DNA from: Marinitoga lauensis
Lineage (GTDB): Bacteria; Thermotogota; Thermotogae; Petrotogales; Petrotogaceae
Assembly (NCBI RefSeq): GCF_004135675.1
Contig: NZ_QHLX01000001.1
Coordinates: 186,001 to 250,000, forward strand
Length of the DNA: 64,000 nt
Direction: 5' to 3'
A model generated the notes under the pieces. It worked only from the letters and a program-made list of their open reading frames with translations. It was not told the DNA's origin and did not search any database. The position numbers and the translations under genes are program-made. Of this stretch, positions 31,695 to 40,494 are shown piece after piece. Numbering within the stretch: position 1 is the first letter of the stretch; each line of letters begins with the position of its first letter.

Positions 31695-32348
31695 TTATTT
31701 TATCTTTAATCCTCTTGGAGTAATTACCTCTTCAATTTTTAACATTAAATAGTTTAACCCTATTCCTAAAATTGCAAGCAAAATTACCCCTGTTATTATC
31801 ATTTCATATCTACCTCTACTAAGCCCGGCAAAGATAAAATATCCTAATCCACCAGCAGCAATATAATAACCTATTGTTGCAACACCAACACCCATAACCA
31901 CTGAATTTCTAATTCCAGACATTATTATAGGAAGAGAAAGAGGAATTTTTATTTTAAATAAAATTTGAAATTCTGTCATCCCCATACCTTTAGCTGATTC
32001 TATCATCCGTTTATCTAATGTTTTTACTGCAACCAGAGTATTTCTAATCATAGGCAAAAGCGAATAAATTACAAGGGCAATTATAGCAGGAGGTTTACCT
32101 AAACTCATATGAAAAGGAGCAAGAAGAATTACCATTATTCCAAAAAGTGCAGGAGAAGGAATTGTCATCAAAATATTTGCTATATATAGTACTATTTGAG
32201 AAATTTTTCGATTTTTGGAAATCAACAATCCTATACCCACACCTATAATTATTGCAAATGGTAATGCAGTACCTATAATCTGAAGATGATTTAAAAGTTC
32301 TTTTATTATTTTTTCATAATTGTATGAAAGATATTTTATGTAAGACAT
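31695..32348 (-). CDS. Osmoprotectant ABC transporter permease (first)
   Basis: A 217-residue permease of the OpuBB/OpuCD type. The EAA loop reads SAKGMGMTEFQILFKIKIPLSLPIIMSGIRNSVVMG, and TM segments IGTALPFAIIIGVGIGLLI and ILMTIPSPALFGIMVILL match the family. It is the first gene of the transporter unit, 12 bp before the ATPase. It resembles the second permease in size and loop, as expected for the two-permease OpuC arrangement. Confidence 0.88.
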   Translation of the reverse strand: MSYIKYLSYNYEKIIKELLNHLQIIGTALPFAIIIGVGIGLLISKNRKISQIVLYIANILMTIPSPALFGIMVILLAPFHMSLGKPPAIIALVIYSLLPMIRNTLVAVKTLDKRMIESAKGMGMTEFQILFKIKIPLSLPIIMSGIRNSVVMGVGVATIGYYIAAGGLGYFIFAGLSRGRYEMIITGVILLAILGIGLNYLMLKIEEVITPRGLKIK

Positions 32349-32382
32349 TTTATCCCCCAGGAATATTATAACGTAATTGCAA

Positions 32383-32985
32383 TTAAATTACAAAATCAAA
32401 ATTATGATTTATTTCATACAAATGTTCCTGATCATAATCAAAAGATTTTATCTTTGCCGGGATACCAGCTACCAGGCAATTGGAAGGAACATCTTTTAAA
32501 ACAATTGAGTTGGCAGCAACCACAGAGTTATCTCCCACGACAATATCTCCTAAAACCTTTGCTCCAGTTCCAATTATAACATTTTTTCCAATAGTTGGAT
32601 GTCTTTTACCCTTCTTTATATGTTTTGCACCTAATGTTACTTGATGATAAATTAATGTTCCGCTTCCCACAGTAGCAGTTGAACCTATAACTACTCCTAT
32701 TCCATGGTCTATTACAATTCCGGGGTCTAATCTTGCTGCAGGATGAATATCCATAGAATACAATATTTTACTTAACATATATAAAAAATAAGCTATTGGA
32801 TATATTTTATACTTATAGAAAAAATGATAAATTCTATAATAAACCAGACCATGAAACGCTGTATTAAATAAAACTACACCTATTTTATTATTAGAAGCCG
32901 GATCTTTAATAATATATTCATTTAAGTCCTTTTTTAAATTTTTAAAAATTTGAATAAAATCTATTATAAAATTTACTATTATCAT
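32383..32985 (-). CDS. cysE: Serine O-acetyltransferase
   Basis: First enzyme of cysteine synthesis, acetylating serine with acetyl-CoA. The protein (200 residues) is a short, EpsC-like form. The C-terminal left-handed beta helix has the hexapeptide repeats DIHPAARLDPGIVIDHGIGVVIGSTATVG, TLIYHQVTLGAKH, GKRHPTIGKNVIIGTGAKVLGDI and AGIPAKIKS; the catalytic histidines are in DIHPAA and DHGIGVV. The helical N-terminal domain is present but short. No cysK is next to it. A 12-bp palindrome overlaps the region just upstream of its RBS. Confidence 0.88.
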   Translation of the reverse strand: MIIVNFIIDFIQIFKNLKKDLNEYIIKDPASNNKIGVVLFNTAFHGLVYYRIYHFFYKYKIYPIAYFLYMLSKILYSMDIHPAARLDPGIVIDHGIGVVIGSTATVGSGTLIYHQVTLGAKHIKKGKRHPTIGKNVIIGTGAKVLGDIVVGDNSVVAANSIVLKDVPSNCLVAGIPAKIKSFDYDQEHLYEINHNFDFVI

Positions 32986-32995
32986 ATTATCACCT

Positions 32996-33007
32996 CGATT
33001 TAAATCG
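32996..33007. repeat. 12-bp palindrome next to the cysE ribosome binding site
   Basis: CGATTTAAATCG is a perfect palindrome touching the GGTGA site that precedes cysE ATG 32985. A possible operator or a translational control site; no T-box or other riboswitch structure is visible in the 98-bp upstream gap. Confidence 0.35.
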
Positions 33008-33083
33008 GATATTTTTTGTCATCATTATTATATCATAATATGGATAATTTTTATCTTATATTTTGTTAAAATCTTTTTACTGA

Positions 33084-34036
33084 TTAATATATTTCAATAT
33101 CGAATATCATAGTAGAAATTTCATCTAAATTTCTATCCACATATGCTGGATATGGAATAATACCATTTTTTCTACATTGATTTATATAATTATCAATAAT
33201 CTCAATATTTAAATTATCGTTATCTACAATATAATCGATACTTAAAACAAATTTTTTTGAGTCTATAATTTTTCTTAAAAATTGTAACCTGTAATTAATT
33301 TCATCACTTTTTACAATTTTCACCTGACCATTTTCTTCAATAGTTGTATAAAACAGATCTTCTATCCCTATACCAGATATGACATTCAAATATTTATTAT
33401 TAAAATCATATTCAAGAATATCCTCTCCATTTTGTGGCACAATCAAAAAATTAGGATTTTTATTTCTCGCATATTCCGCAATTTTTATTACAAATTGAAT
33501 CATATCATCTGCTGTTTCTTCTATATTTCTCCTTTCAGAAATTGGTGCTTCTCCTTTATCGGGCCAATAATAATAAGCATCTATAATATCAAGATAAGCG
33601 CCAGAAAATCCCATTGATATTAATTTATCTATATATCCTAATATTATGTTTTGCCATTCTGCATTCCAATATTTTACCTTATAATTACCTTGCCATTCCT
33701 CGTTTTCCGGGCCAAGCCATTCTGGAGGAGTTGTATTCCATTCACTTTGCCAATAATATCTATAATTTTCAGCTTCCCAATACTAATATAAGCCAGCGGT
33801 ATAATACCCATTTGTTTTATTTTTTTAATGTCTTCATTTGAATATTTACTACTTTCCTTACCATCACGAGTATAATCCATTACCAAATAATTAATAGGAT
33901 AAGTTATTATTTCATCAATATCCAGATTTTGTAATTGATAAACAAAATACTTATTCTCATACTGTATAGGATCCAAAATACATGATGATAATAATAATAA
34001 AACTAAACTTATAAACATAAAAAGAAGTTTTTTCAT
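33084..34036 (-). CDS. Lipoprotein of the TM1410/MJ1477 (GH114-like) glycosidase family, one frameshift
   Basis: A TIM-barrel protein related to endo-alpha-1,4-polygalactosaminidase (GH114). The signal has a lipobox LLLLSSCIL with cysteine near residue 19. Barrel landmarks are YPINYLVMDYTRDG, GIIPLAYISIGEAENYRYYW, GFSGAYLDIIDAYYYW and PNFLIVPQNGEDILEYD, the last holding candidate acidic residues. The frame breaks at about 33777; one added G in GGG gives ISIGEAENYRYYWQSEWN and a 317-residue protein. It has its own promoter (34072). The real substrate may be a surface or biofilm polysaccharide; this is inference. Confidence 0.8.
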
Positions 34037-34071
34037 TTTATCATCTCCTCAAATTTATTTGATATATTTAT

Positions 34072-34080
34072 ATTATACCA
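34072..34080 (-). promoter_or_regulatory. Extended -10 promoter of the glycosidase gene
   Basis: Minus strand TGGTATAAT about 36 bp before the ATG at 34036, followed by GAGGAGATG as RBS. No clear -35. Confidence 0.45.
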
Positions 34081-34116
34081 AATAAATTGGATAAAAAATA
34101 TCTATTTTTCTTTTTA

Positions 34117-34150
34117 AAAAAAAATCCTTCCAGATAACCTGGAAGGATTC
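34117..34150 (-). terminator. Terminator of the SufCB operon
   Basis: Minus strand 11-bp stem AATCCTTCCAG/CTGGAAGGATT with a five-base loop followed by a run of nine T; a strong intrinsic terminator starting a few bases after the suf stop at 34155. Confidence 0.85.
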
Positions 34151-34154
34151 ATCC

Positions 34155-35110
34155 TTATTTTAAAACGCCTTTTATAATTAATTCTGTAGCCTCGTCTTCA
34201 TCAAGGCCTTTGGCCATCAAAGTTTCAAGTTGTTGTGGATTTATTCTACCTACTGATGCTTCATGAGTTAACTCTGCTAAATCATTTTTAACCCTTAAAA
34301 TTGGAATTGTACTAATATTAACCCCATCACCTTTACTAATTTCTGTACATTCTATATGACCTTTAGAATAAGGGCATTTCCATATGCTTCATTTATTACT
34401 TCTGCCCTTGTTGAATCCTGAGCCACTATATAACTTTTTGCAATACCAGAAGAATATTCACCATTTAAATTTACTATTTCCCTTATTTCTAAATCATCAT
34501 CTTTTTTACCCCAAACCTTTGACTCTAATAATGCTTTTGAATGTTCATCTAAATCTACAAACATATCAATTTTTAATTTACCTGCTCTTGATTTTGTTAA
34601 TTTAAATCTACTATCAAAAACCGAATTTTTCCCAACCTTTGTGTAATATGATGTTTCTAAATATATTCCATCTTTCTCATTATGGAAATGTTCATCTTCC
34701 ATAAATACGATAGAATTTTCTCCTATTATCATTTCAGAATCCATTTTATGATGTATTTTACCAAAAGGGAAAGAACAATGAGATAAAAATTTAATATCAC
34801 AATTATTTCCTATTTTGTATTTTGCGTTGATATATTGCTCTCCCTGATTTTTTAAAAATCCAACACATAAATGTATTGGTTTATCCAATTTAACTCCATC
34901 TTCTATTATCATTTCATAATTCACAACACCTTCAGAAGTCTCAACATTTAAATGAATACCTTCAACTGTATTTTTACCTAATACTTTATCTCCGCTTATA
35001 ATTAGAGAAACTATATCTTTACTCAATAAATTACTTACGTCCCCACCAGCTTGTTCATAAGCCTTCTCAATCATTTCAAATTCTTTGGCATAATTCTTTT
35101 CTATATTCAT
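34155..35110 (-). CDS. Short SufB/SufD-like Fe-S scaffold protein (SmsB type), one frameshift
   Basis: Fe-S cluster assembly scaffold partner of the SufC ATPase. The C-terminal half has the beta-helix strings DMFVDLDEHSKALLESKVWG, ARAEVINEAYGNAPYSKGHIECTE and HEASVGRINPQQLETLMAKG (the family signature S..GRI....L..L...G). The frame breaks near 34372 (CCC to CCCC restores APYSKGHIEC). Repaired length is 318 residues, much shorter than SufB (about 470) and close to the single short scaffold of two-gene minimal SUF (SMS) systems. The start overlaps sufC by 4 bp. No sufS or sufU is in this window. Confidence 0.85.
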
Positions 35111-35850
35111 AGTTTCACCTCGTTTTCAATCATATCTACAGGAACATTAATATGAGAACAATTATCACATGTACTTCTATAAAATTCCGATACTTTTTTC
35201 GGATCACCTTTTGAGGTAATCTTTCCTGAACATATCAAAAATGCTTCATCCGCAACTTCTGCAATTTCTTCTCTATGTGTAATGCTTAATACAGTTCCTC
35301 CATTTGCAGTAATTATTTTAAATATTCTTTCTATCATTATATTGGACATCATGTCTATTCCTGAATCTGGTTCATCAAAGATAGCAAATTTTGGTTTTAA
35401 TATAATTAAAGAAGCTAATTCTATTCTTTTTCTTTCACCACCAGATAATGTTTTATCAACCTTTCGATGTAAATAAAATGGATTTAATCCTACGAGATTT
35501 AATATCTCTAATAATTCATTATCGCTTAAATTAATTCTTTTTCCAAGAGTTAAATATTCTCTTACCCCTAACCCTTCATATCTTACTGGTTCTTGCCAGG
35601 CCATAGTTATTCCTAATTTTGCCCTTTCTGTAATTGAAAAATCTGTTATATCTTTTCCTTCAAAATATATTTTTCCTCCATGTGTTCCTTTATAACCATT
35701 TAGTCCCATTATAATTCTTGCTAATGTTGACTTTCCAACTCCATTATTACCTAATGCTGCATAAATTTTTCCCTTTTCAAAAGTATATGTAATATCTTCC
35801 AATACTTTTCTTGGACCAGCAGAGAAACTTATATTTTTCAATTCAAGCAT
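35107..35850 (-). CDS. sufC: Fe-S assembly ATPase SufC
   Basis: ABC-type ATPase that powers the SufB-type scaffold. The 247-residue protein has Walker A AALGNNGVGKSTLARIIMGL, the SufC-type Q-loop ITMAWQEPVRYEGLGVREYL, signature LSGGERKRIELASLI, Walker B FAIFDEPDSGIDMM and the H-loop SITHREE. The C-terminus carries CDNCSH, a pair of cysteines not usual in SufC of E. coli. It forms a two-gene unit with the scaffold downstream, an arrangement known from archaea and deep-branching bacteria. Confidence 0.88.
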   Translation of the reverse strand: MLELKNISFSAGPRKVLEDITYTFEKGKIYAALGNNGVGKSTLARIIMGLNGYKGTHGGKIYFEGKDITDFSITERAKLGITMAWQEPVRYEGLGVREYLTLGKRINLSDNELLEILNLVGLNPFYLHRKVDKTLSGGERKRIELASLIILKPKFAIFDEPDSGIDMMSNIMIERIFKIITANGGTVLSITHREEIAEVADEAFLICSGKITSKGDPKKVSEFYRSTCDNCSHINVPVDMIENEVKL

Positions 35851-35995
35851 TCTTATTCCTCCCTATAATGAACTATTATAATTTTAACAAATTTATGTAA
35901 AATATACTCTATCAAAAAACTTCAAATATAAAATTTTGTAAAAAAAAGATTAATATGCTATAATTTTCTTTGAATTACAAATATAGAGGTGGCAT

Positions 35996-36691
35996 ATGAA
36001 TATCATAAAAACTGAAGTTTTTGATATTAAATACAATATAATAAAATCTAAAAGAAAAACTTTATCTATAATTATAGAAAATAATGGAAATATCATTGTC
36101 AGAGCACCAAAATTTTTATCCGATTATGAAATAAAAAAATTCGTTTTTGAAAAGAGAAAATGGATAATATCAAAATTATTAACTATTAAACCCATAGAAG
36201 AAAAAAAGTATATCGATGGTGAAAAGTTTCTGTATTTAGGAAAATATTATAAATTAATAACCATAGAAGGAAATTACGGTGTGGGAATTCAGGATAATTT
36301 CCTATATATATCCTTAAAAAAAGATTTTTTTAATAACCTTGAATTAAAAAAAGAGATGATATTGAAATGGTATAAAAACGAAGCAAAAAGAATTATAAAC
36401 GAACGTCTTAAATATTATTCTAAAATTATGAAGTTAACTTATGGAAAGGTATATATGCGCGATCAAAAAACACGATGGGGAAGTTGTTCCGGAAAAAATA
36501 ATCTTAGTTTTAATTTTAGAATAATAATGGCTCCAATGCGTAAAATAGATTATATAATCGTCCATGAATTAGCGCATATTCGCTACAAACATCATCAAAA
36601 AACATTCTGGGATTATGTCGAAAAATACTGTAATGATTATTTAGAATCAAAAAAATGGTTTAAAGAAAACGGAAAATTTTTAACATTATAG
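35996..36691 (+). CDS. YgjP/SprT-like zinc metallopeptidase (DUF45)
   Basis: A 231-residue protein of the YgjP/DUF45 family. The zinc site is the HExxH in YIIVHELAHIRYKHH, with a second histidine HQKTFWDYVEKYC further on, and upstream the family strings KTRWGSCSGKNNLSFNFRI and PMRKIDYI. Members often sit beside type I restriction genes, but here it stands before alaX with a 10-bp gap and a shared RBS style, so the two are cotranscribed. The physiological target is unknown. Confidence 0.85.
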   Translation: MNIIKTEVFDIKYNIIKSKRKTLSIIIENNGNIIVRAPKFLSDYEIKKFVFEKRKWIISKLLTIKPIEEKKYIDGEKFLYLGKYYKLITIEGNYGVGIQDNFLYISLKKDFFNNLELKKEMILKWYKNEAKRIINERLKYYSKIMKLTYGKVYMRDQKTRWGSCSGKNNLSFNFRIIMAPMRKIDYIIVHELAHIRYKHHQKTFWDYVEKYCNDYLESKKWFKENGKFLTL

Positions 36692-36701
36692 GAGGTGCTA
36701 T

Positions 36702-37805
36702 ATGATAGAAATTATCGATGTAATAAAAGAAAAAAAGAAGATATATGCAGTATCAGAAAAAAGTTCTTTTTATCCTGATGGCAAAGGTGGTCAATTAGGA
36801 GATAGAGGAAATATCGGAGATGCTAATGTATTATTTGTCGAATTCAAAAATGGAAAATATTATCATTTAATAGATAAAGAGATTACACCAGGTAAATATG
36901 AAGAAATAATAGATTTAGATAGAAGATTTGACATCTCTCAGCAACATACTGCGCAGCATATTCTTTCAGCGGCATTTGAGAAAATCGCTGATCTGGATAC
37001 TGTTGGGTTTAGAATGGCAGAAGAGTATACAACTATTGATTTAGAAATTCCTAATCTTCCAGAAAATGTTGAAAAAGAAGCGGAAAGATTATCAAATGAA
37101 ATAATTCAAAAATGCTTAAATGTTGAAGAAATAATTACAACTAAAGATGAGATCTCAAAATATAATCTTAGAAAAGAATTAAGTAATAAAGTTCATGGCA
37201 ACGTAAGACTTATTAAAATAGGTGATTTTGATATAAATCCATGTGGTGGATTTCATGTGAAAAATACTGGAGAAATAGGTTTAGTAAAAATAATTGCAAA
37301 AGAAAAAGTGAAAGGCAATTTAACAAGACTATACTTTTTAGCTGGTAATAGAGCTATAAATGATTATGATAATAGAATAAAAATAACAAAAAGCATTTCA
37401 AATTTAATGACCGCTAAGGTTGAAGAAACCCCTAAAAGAGTAGAAGAAGTTATAAATAAAATGAAAGAATATAAATCAAAATATGAAAAATTAAATGAAA
37501 AATTCGCTGAATTAATAGCAAATGATATTTTAAACAAAGCAGAAATAATAAATGACACAAAAATTGTTTACATTGATACAAAAGAAGATTACATCAATTA
37601 TTTACCTAAATTTTTACCTATGGACGAAATTATATACATTGCAAAAGTTGATAATAGATTTGAAATATCTTCAAAAAAAATAAATTGTAAGGAATTAATA
37701 AAAAATATAAAAGAAGATCATCCAGAAATAAAAGGTGGTGGCGGAGAAAATAGAGGTAGCATTGTTGGAAATATAGATATATCCGAAATAAAAAAGTATA
37801 TATAA
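36702..37805 (+). CDS. alaX: Alanyl-tRNA editing protein (AlaX-L)
   Basis: Stand-alone editing factor that hydrolyses misacylated tRNA-Ala. It is related to the AlaRS editing and C-terminal domains. The editing zinc site is in SQQHTAQHILSAAFE and the second part in INPCGGFHVKNTGEIG. Residues about 240-330 form the coiled region and the last 60 residues a DHHA1-type domain ending IKGGGGENRGSIVG. 367 residues fits AlaX-L. Its last 20 codons and terminator lie in the 110-bp segment that is duplicated on the other side of the adjacent IS, so the gene itself is intact. Confidence 0.88.
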   Translation: MIEIIDVIKEKKKIYAVSEKSSFYPDGKGGQLGDRGNIGDANVLFVEFKNGKYYHLIDKEITPGKYEEIIDLDRRFDISQQHTAQHILSAAFEKIADLDTVGFRMAEEYTTIDLEIPNLPENVEKEAERLSNEIIQKCLNVEEIITTKDEISKYNLRKELSNKVHGNVRLIKIGDFDINPCGGFHVKNTGEIGLVKIIAKEKVKGNLTRLYFLAGNRAINDYDNRIKITKSISNLMTAKVEETPKRVEEVINKMKEYKSKYEKLNEKFAELIANDILNKAEIINDTKIVYIDTKEDYINYLPKFLPMDEIIYIAKVDNRFEISSKKINCKELIKNIKEDHPEIKGGGGENRGSIVGNIDISEIKKYI

Positions 37806-37854
37806 AAAATAGCGGAATCAAATGATTCCGCTTTATTTATCCACATCTTTTTTT
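37745..37854. repeat. 110-bp target duplication, left copy
   Basis: Identical by eye to 39771-39880. It holds the 3' end of alaX, its terminator and the last codons of ogg, and it ends exactly at the first base of the IS (37855). Confidence 0.9.
37812..37834. terminator. Terminator of alaX (duplicated at 39838-39860)
   Basis: Stem GCGGAATCA/TGATTCCGC with a two-base loop followed by TTTATTT. It serves convergent alaX and ogg; the IS insertion duplicated it, so each gene now has its own copy. Confidence 0.75.
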
Positions 37855-37959
37855 CCTGAGTTTGACAGTATTTATTTCAATAAAATTTGGAAAAGCTGTA
37901 TTATTCTAAAAAACAGTTATTGTTAATTTTTTATTAAATACAAAAGTGTCATTACACCC

Positions 37960-39567
37960 CTAAATTTTATATTTTTCTTTGAATTCTGTATAGGGTGAAA
38001 TTATTTTTGGTACAGGAATATTTAATGTATTTAATATTCTTTGCCCTAATTTATTTAAATTCATTCTCGCTACAAGATGTTGCTTTTGTGTTTTAAATTC
38101 AATGTATTCCATATTTTTAATAGCTTCTCTTATTTTTTCATGAGAGTATTCAACATTATTTTTTTCCAGTTCTAATTCTAGTGTTCTTTGAATTATGTAA
38201 GATATGAAACTCATTACAATATGTCCTTTTATTCTTTTTGGTGTCCAATGAAATACCGGTCTTGTTTCAAGATAATTTTTTAATGTTCTAAATGTTTCTT
38301 CTACTTTCCATAATGTATGATATTGTTCTAATATTTCTTTTGGAGATAGTTTTGTGTTTGTTATTATTCCATAGTATCCATCGTATTTTTCATCATTTTC
38401 TATTTTTTCTATGTCCAGTATATAATTTTGTTTATTCTGTTCTTTTAAATATTTTTTCGCTCCTCTTTTACTTTTTGAATCTATATTTCCTTCTTCTAAC
38501 ATTTTTTTCGCTTTTTCTATTAATCGTAGTCTATCTGCTCTGTCTTTTTTGGCTCTTTCTTCTGAATATATTATGAGTAATCTTTTATTTTCATATTCTA
38601 CTTCTCTATATTTTATTCCTTTTGCTATTTCTATGAATTCTCCTTCAAATATATTTACTTTTTTTAACTGTTTTATTGATTTTCCTACTATGAATTCATA
38701 ATTAGAATTTTCTACTACTTCTATATTTTTTTTACTCATCATTCCTCTATCTGCTACTACTATTACTTTTCCTAATTGATATTCTTTTTTCATTTTTTCT
38801 ATTGAATCTTTAAATGTATGCCCTTCAAATGTATTTCCTGCATATATATCAAAACTAACTGGCATTCTATCCTGATCTATTGACATCCCTAATACTATTT
38901 GTGATTCATTAAATTTCTTATCTTTTGAATATCCCATTTGTAATATTTCATTTGTTTGTTGTGTTTCAAACGCTAATGTCGTTACATCGTAAAATACTAA
39001 ATCTACCGTTGTATTAAACAAACTTATCCTTTGATTATACATATGTTTTTCTATCGACTCTTTATTATCTGCCAATATATCCAATGTTCTGTATAACCAG
39101 TGCAGCATTACATCTTTTTCTTCCAGGTCTTTTTCTTTTTTAACTTCCACTTTGTTATATCCAAAATACTCTAAATTATTAAATATTCCCAATTTACTTT
39201 TCGGTTCTACTATTCTATTCATCACCATTATTTTTAGCATCTCTTCTGCATTGTATTTTATTTCTTTATCCAGTCTTTCAAAATATCTTTTCATCTCATA
39301 TCTTTCAAATATCTTATTTACTATTACTTTGGCTCCGTAATTTCTTTTATCTGGTGCTTTTTTTATATCTTCCGTATCAATATAATTTTTTAAATCAAAT
39401 ATTTGTATGAGTTTATTTACTATATTTTTCGCTTCATTTTCACTAAAAGAGTCAATCCTTCCTAAGTTTGCAACAGTTCTTTGCTTTATCTTACCATTTT
39501 CCCTATAACTTTCAACAATTCTTAAATATTCAACACCTTTGTTATTTTTAACTACTCTCAAAAACAC
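37960..39567 (-). CDS. IS1634-family DDE transposase (copy 1)
   Basis: IS4-superfamily transposase of 535 residues. DDE residues are in VFYDVTTLAFE, VVADRGMMSKKN and the YREK-type HTLWKVEETFRTLK. The N-terminal about 80 and C-terminal about 45 residues differ from the copy 2 enzyme while the middle is almost the same. I choose GTG 39567 (MFLRVVKNN), five bases after AGAGGTGA, rather than the overlapping GTG 39576. The frame is open throughout, so it may be active. Confidence 0.88.
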   Translation of the reverse strand: MFLRVVKNNKGVEYLRIVESYRENGKIKQRTVANLGRIDSFSENEAKNIVNKLIQIFDLKNYIDTEDIKKAPDKRNYGAKVIVNKIFERYEMKRYFERLDKEIKYNAEEMLKIMVMNRIVEPKSKLGIFNNLEYFGYNKVEVKKEKDLEEKDVMLHWLYRTLDILADNKESIEKHMYNQRISLFNTTVDLVFYDVTTLAFETQQTNEILQMGYSKDKKFNESQIVLGMSIDQDRMPVSFDIYAGNTFEGHTFKDSIEKMKKEYQLGKVIVVADRGMMSKKNIEVVENSNYEFIVGKSIKQLKKVNIFEGEFIEIAKGIKYREVEYENKRLLIIYSEERAKKDRADRLRLIEKAKKMLEEGNIDSKSKRGAKKYLKEQNKQNYILDIEKIENDEKYDGYYGIITNTKLSPKEILEQYHTLWKVEETFRTLKNYLETRPVFHWTPKRIKGHIVMSFISYIIQRTLELELEKNNVEYSHEKIREAIKNMEYIEFKTQKQHLVARMNLNKLGQRILNTLNIPVPKIISPYTEFKEKYKI

Positions 39568-39578
39568 AAAAATCACCT

Positions 39579-39632
39579 CTTGATTTCATAATACCATTAC
39601 TTATTATACCACAAAAATATTATGAAATCAAG
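39579..39632 (-). promoter_or_regulatory. Copy 1 transposase promoter nested in a read-through hairpin
   Basis: Arms CTTGATTTCATAATA and TATTATGAAATCAAG form a perfect 15-bp inverted repeat. The outer arm contains the -35 (TTGATT), the -10 TGGTATAAT follows at 17-bp spacing, and the inner arm abuts the AGAGGTG ribosome binding site. Only transcripts starting outside the IS would carry both arms. Confidence 0.6.
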
Positions 39633-39770
39633 AATATAACGCTATTGTTAAAAATATTTGTGTCACTACAAAAATTTTTCAACCCCCAATTTTCACCCTT
39701 TTCATCGTCGCAAACCCGCATTCTACCGTTTCGATTTTTCAAAAATCTTGAATTTGCTGTCAAACTCAGG

Positions 39771-39880
39771 AGAAAATAGAGGTAGCATTGTTGGAAATAT
39801 AGATATATCCGAAATAAAAAAGTATATATAAAAAATAGCGGAATCAAATGATTCCGCTTTATTTATCCACATCTTTTTTT
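39771..39880. repeat. 110-bp target duplication, right copy
   Basis: Second copy of 37745-37854, beginning right after the IS end. It holds a dead alaX tail and the true end of ogg. Confidence 0.9.
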
Positions 39881-40485
39881 ACCAGATACCATAAATATAA
39901 ATCTAACTTACCAATTGGTTCATTAAAGTGATTTTCCAATACATCTTTTAATATTTTTTCATACTCCAAATACCTCTTTTTCGTCCATCCTTTTGGAATT
40001 GAATCTATTAAATTATTTTCATTCATCAATCTTAAAATATGCTTATCTAAAATTGCAACTTCACCATATCCTACATTTCTCAAAAAATGACTGGATTCCT
40101 TCCAGCCTATACCTTTCATGTTTTTTACAATAAATTCTCTCATTTGATAATATGGTAAAACAAACAGATGCCGTATAGTTCCTATAATCCATCTATTAGA
40201 AACTATATATTGAGCTCTCGTCTTTGGAAATCTATGACCAACCTTCCTTAATGCATATTCCAACTCATCTATATCCAGTTTTGCAAAACCCTCTGGGCCA
40301 ATTTCATTTTGTGCTTTAATTCCTCCTTTAGCACTCCAATTAGCCGTTAAAACACAAAAGGATAATTCTGAAAATAACTCTAGTTCCGTTCCGTTTTCAC
40401 CTAAATTAACAAATTCATTCCATCTTTTTTCAACCAAAGGCTTTGCTTCAAAATAAATACTTTCGATATCCTTAATTAATTTCAT
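39859..40485 (-). CDS. ogg: 8-oxoguanine DNA glycosylase/AP lyase (Ogg2-like)
   Basis: Helix-hairpin-helix base-excision enzyme that removes 8-oxoguanine and cuts the backbone. The 208-residue length fits the small archaeal/Thermotoga Ogg2 class. The hairpin and active site are in MKGIGWKESSHFLRNVG (catalytic Lys in GWKE) and VAILDKHILRLM (catalytic Asp in LDKH). The N-terminal FCVLTANWSAKGGIKAQNEIG is also typical. The last eight codons lie within the right copy of the IS target duplication, so the gene survived the insertion unchanged. It is the last gene of a minus-strand unit with DUF554 and the lipid kinase upstream. Confidence 0.88.
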   Translation of the reverse strand: MKLIKDIESIYFEAKPLVEKRWNEFVNLGENGTELELFSELSFCVLTANWSAKGGIKAQNEIGPEGFAKLDIDELEYALRKVGHRFPKTRAQYIVSNRWIIGTIRHLFVLPYYQMREFIVKNMKGIGWKESSHFLRNVGYGEVAILDKHILRLMNENNLIDSIPKGWTKKRYLEYEKILKDVLENHFNEPIGKLDLYLWYLVKKDVDK

Positions 40486-40494
40486 ATTTTCACC

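Larger units (their letters stand above)
37855..39770 (-). mobile_element. IS1634-family element, copy 1 (complete, 1916 bp)
   Basis: Ends are imperfect inverted repeats beginning CCTGAGTTTGACAG on both sides (left 37855-37868; right, minus strand, from 39770). It encodes one DDE transposase on the minus strand and is flanked by a 110-bp direct repeat. IS1634-type elements are known for target duplications of variable and unusual length. It differs from copies 2 and 3 at both ends but shares a nearly identical 1227-bp core with copy 2. Confidence 0.9.

Noticed and set aside
32986-33083. T-box or other riboswitch before cysE
   Set aside because: The gap is only 98 bp and shows no stem I-like structure, T-box core or terminator; only a short palindrome is present.
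38292-38576. Hydrophobic antisense frames within the transposase genes
   Set aside because: Low-complexity Leu/Phe translations opposite Lys/Glu-rich coding sequence; they recur in each IS copy only because the coding strand is shared.
39771-39857. Small plus-strand frame after IS copy 1 resembling the end of alaX
   Set aside because: It is the right copy of the 110-bp target duplication, without start codon or RBS.
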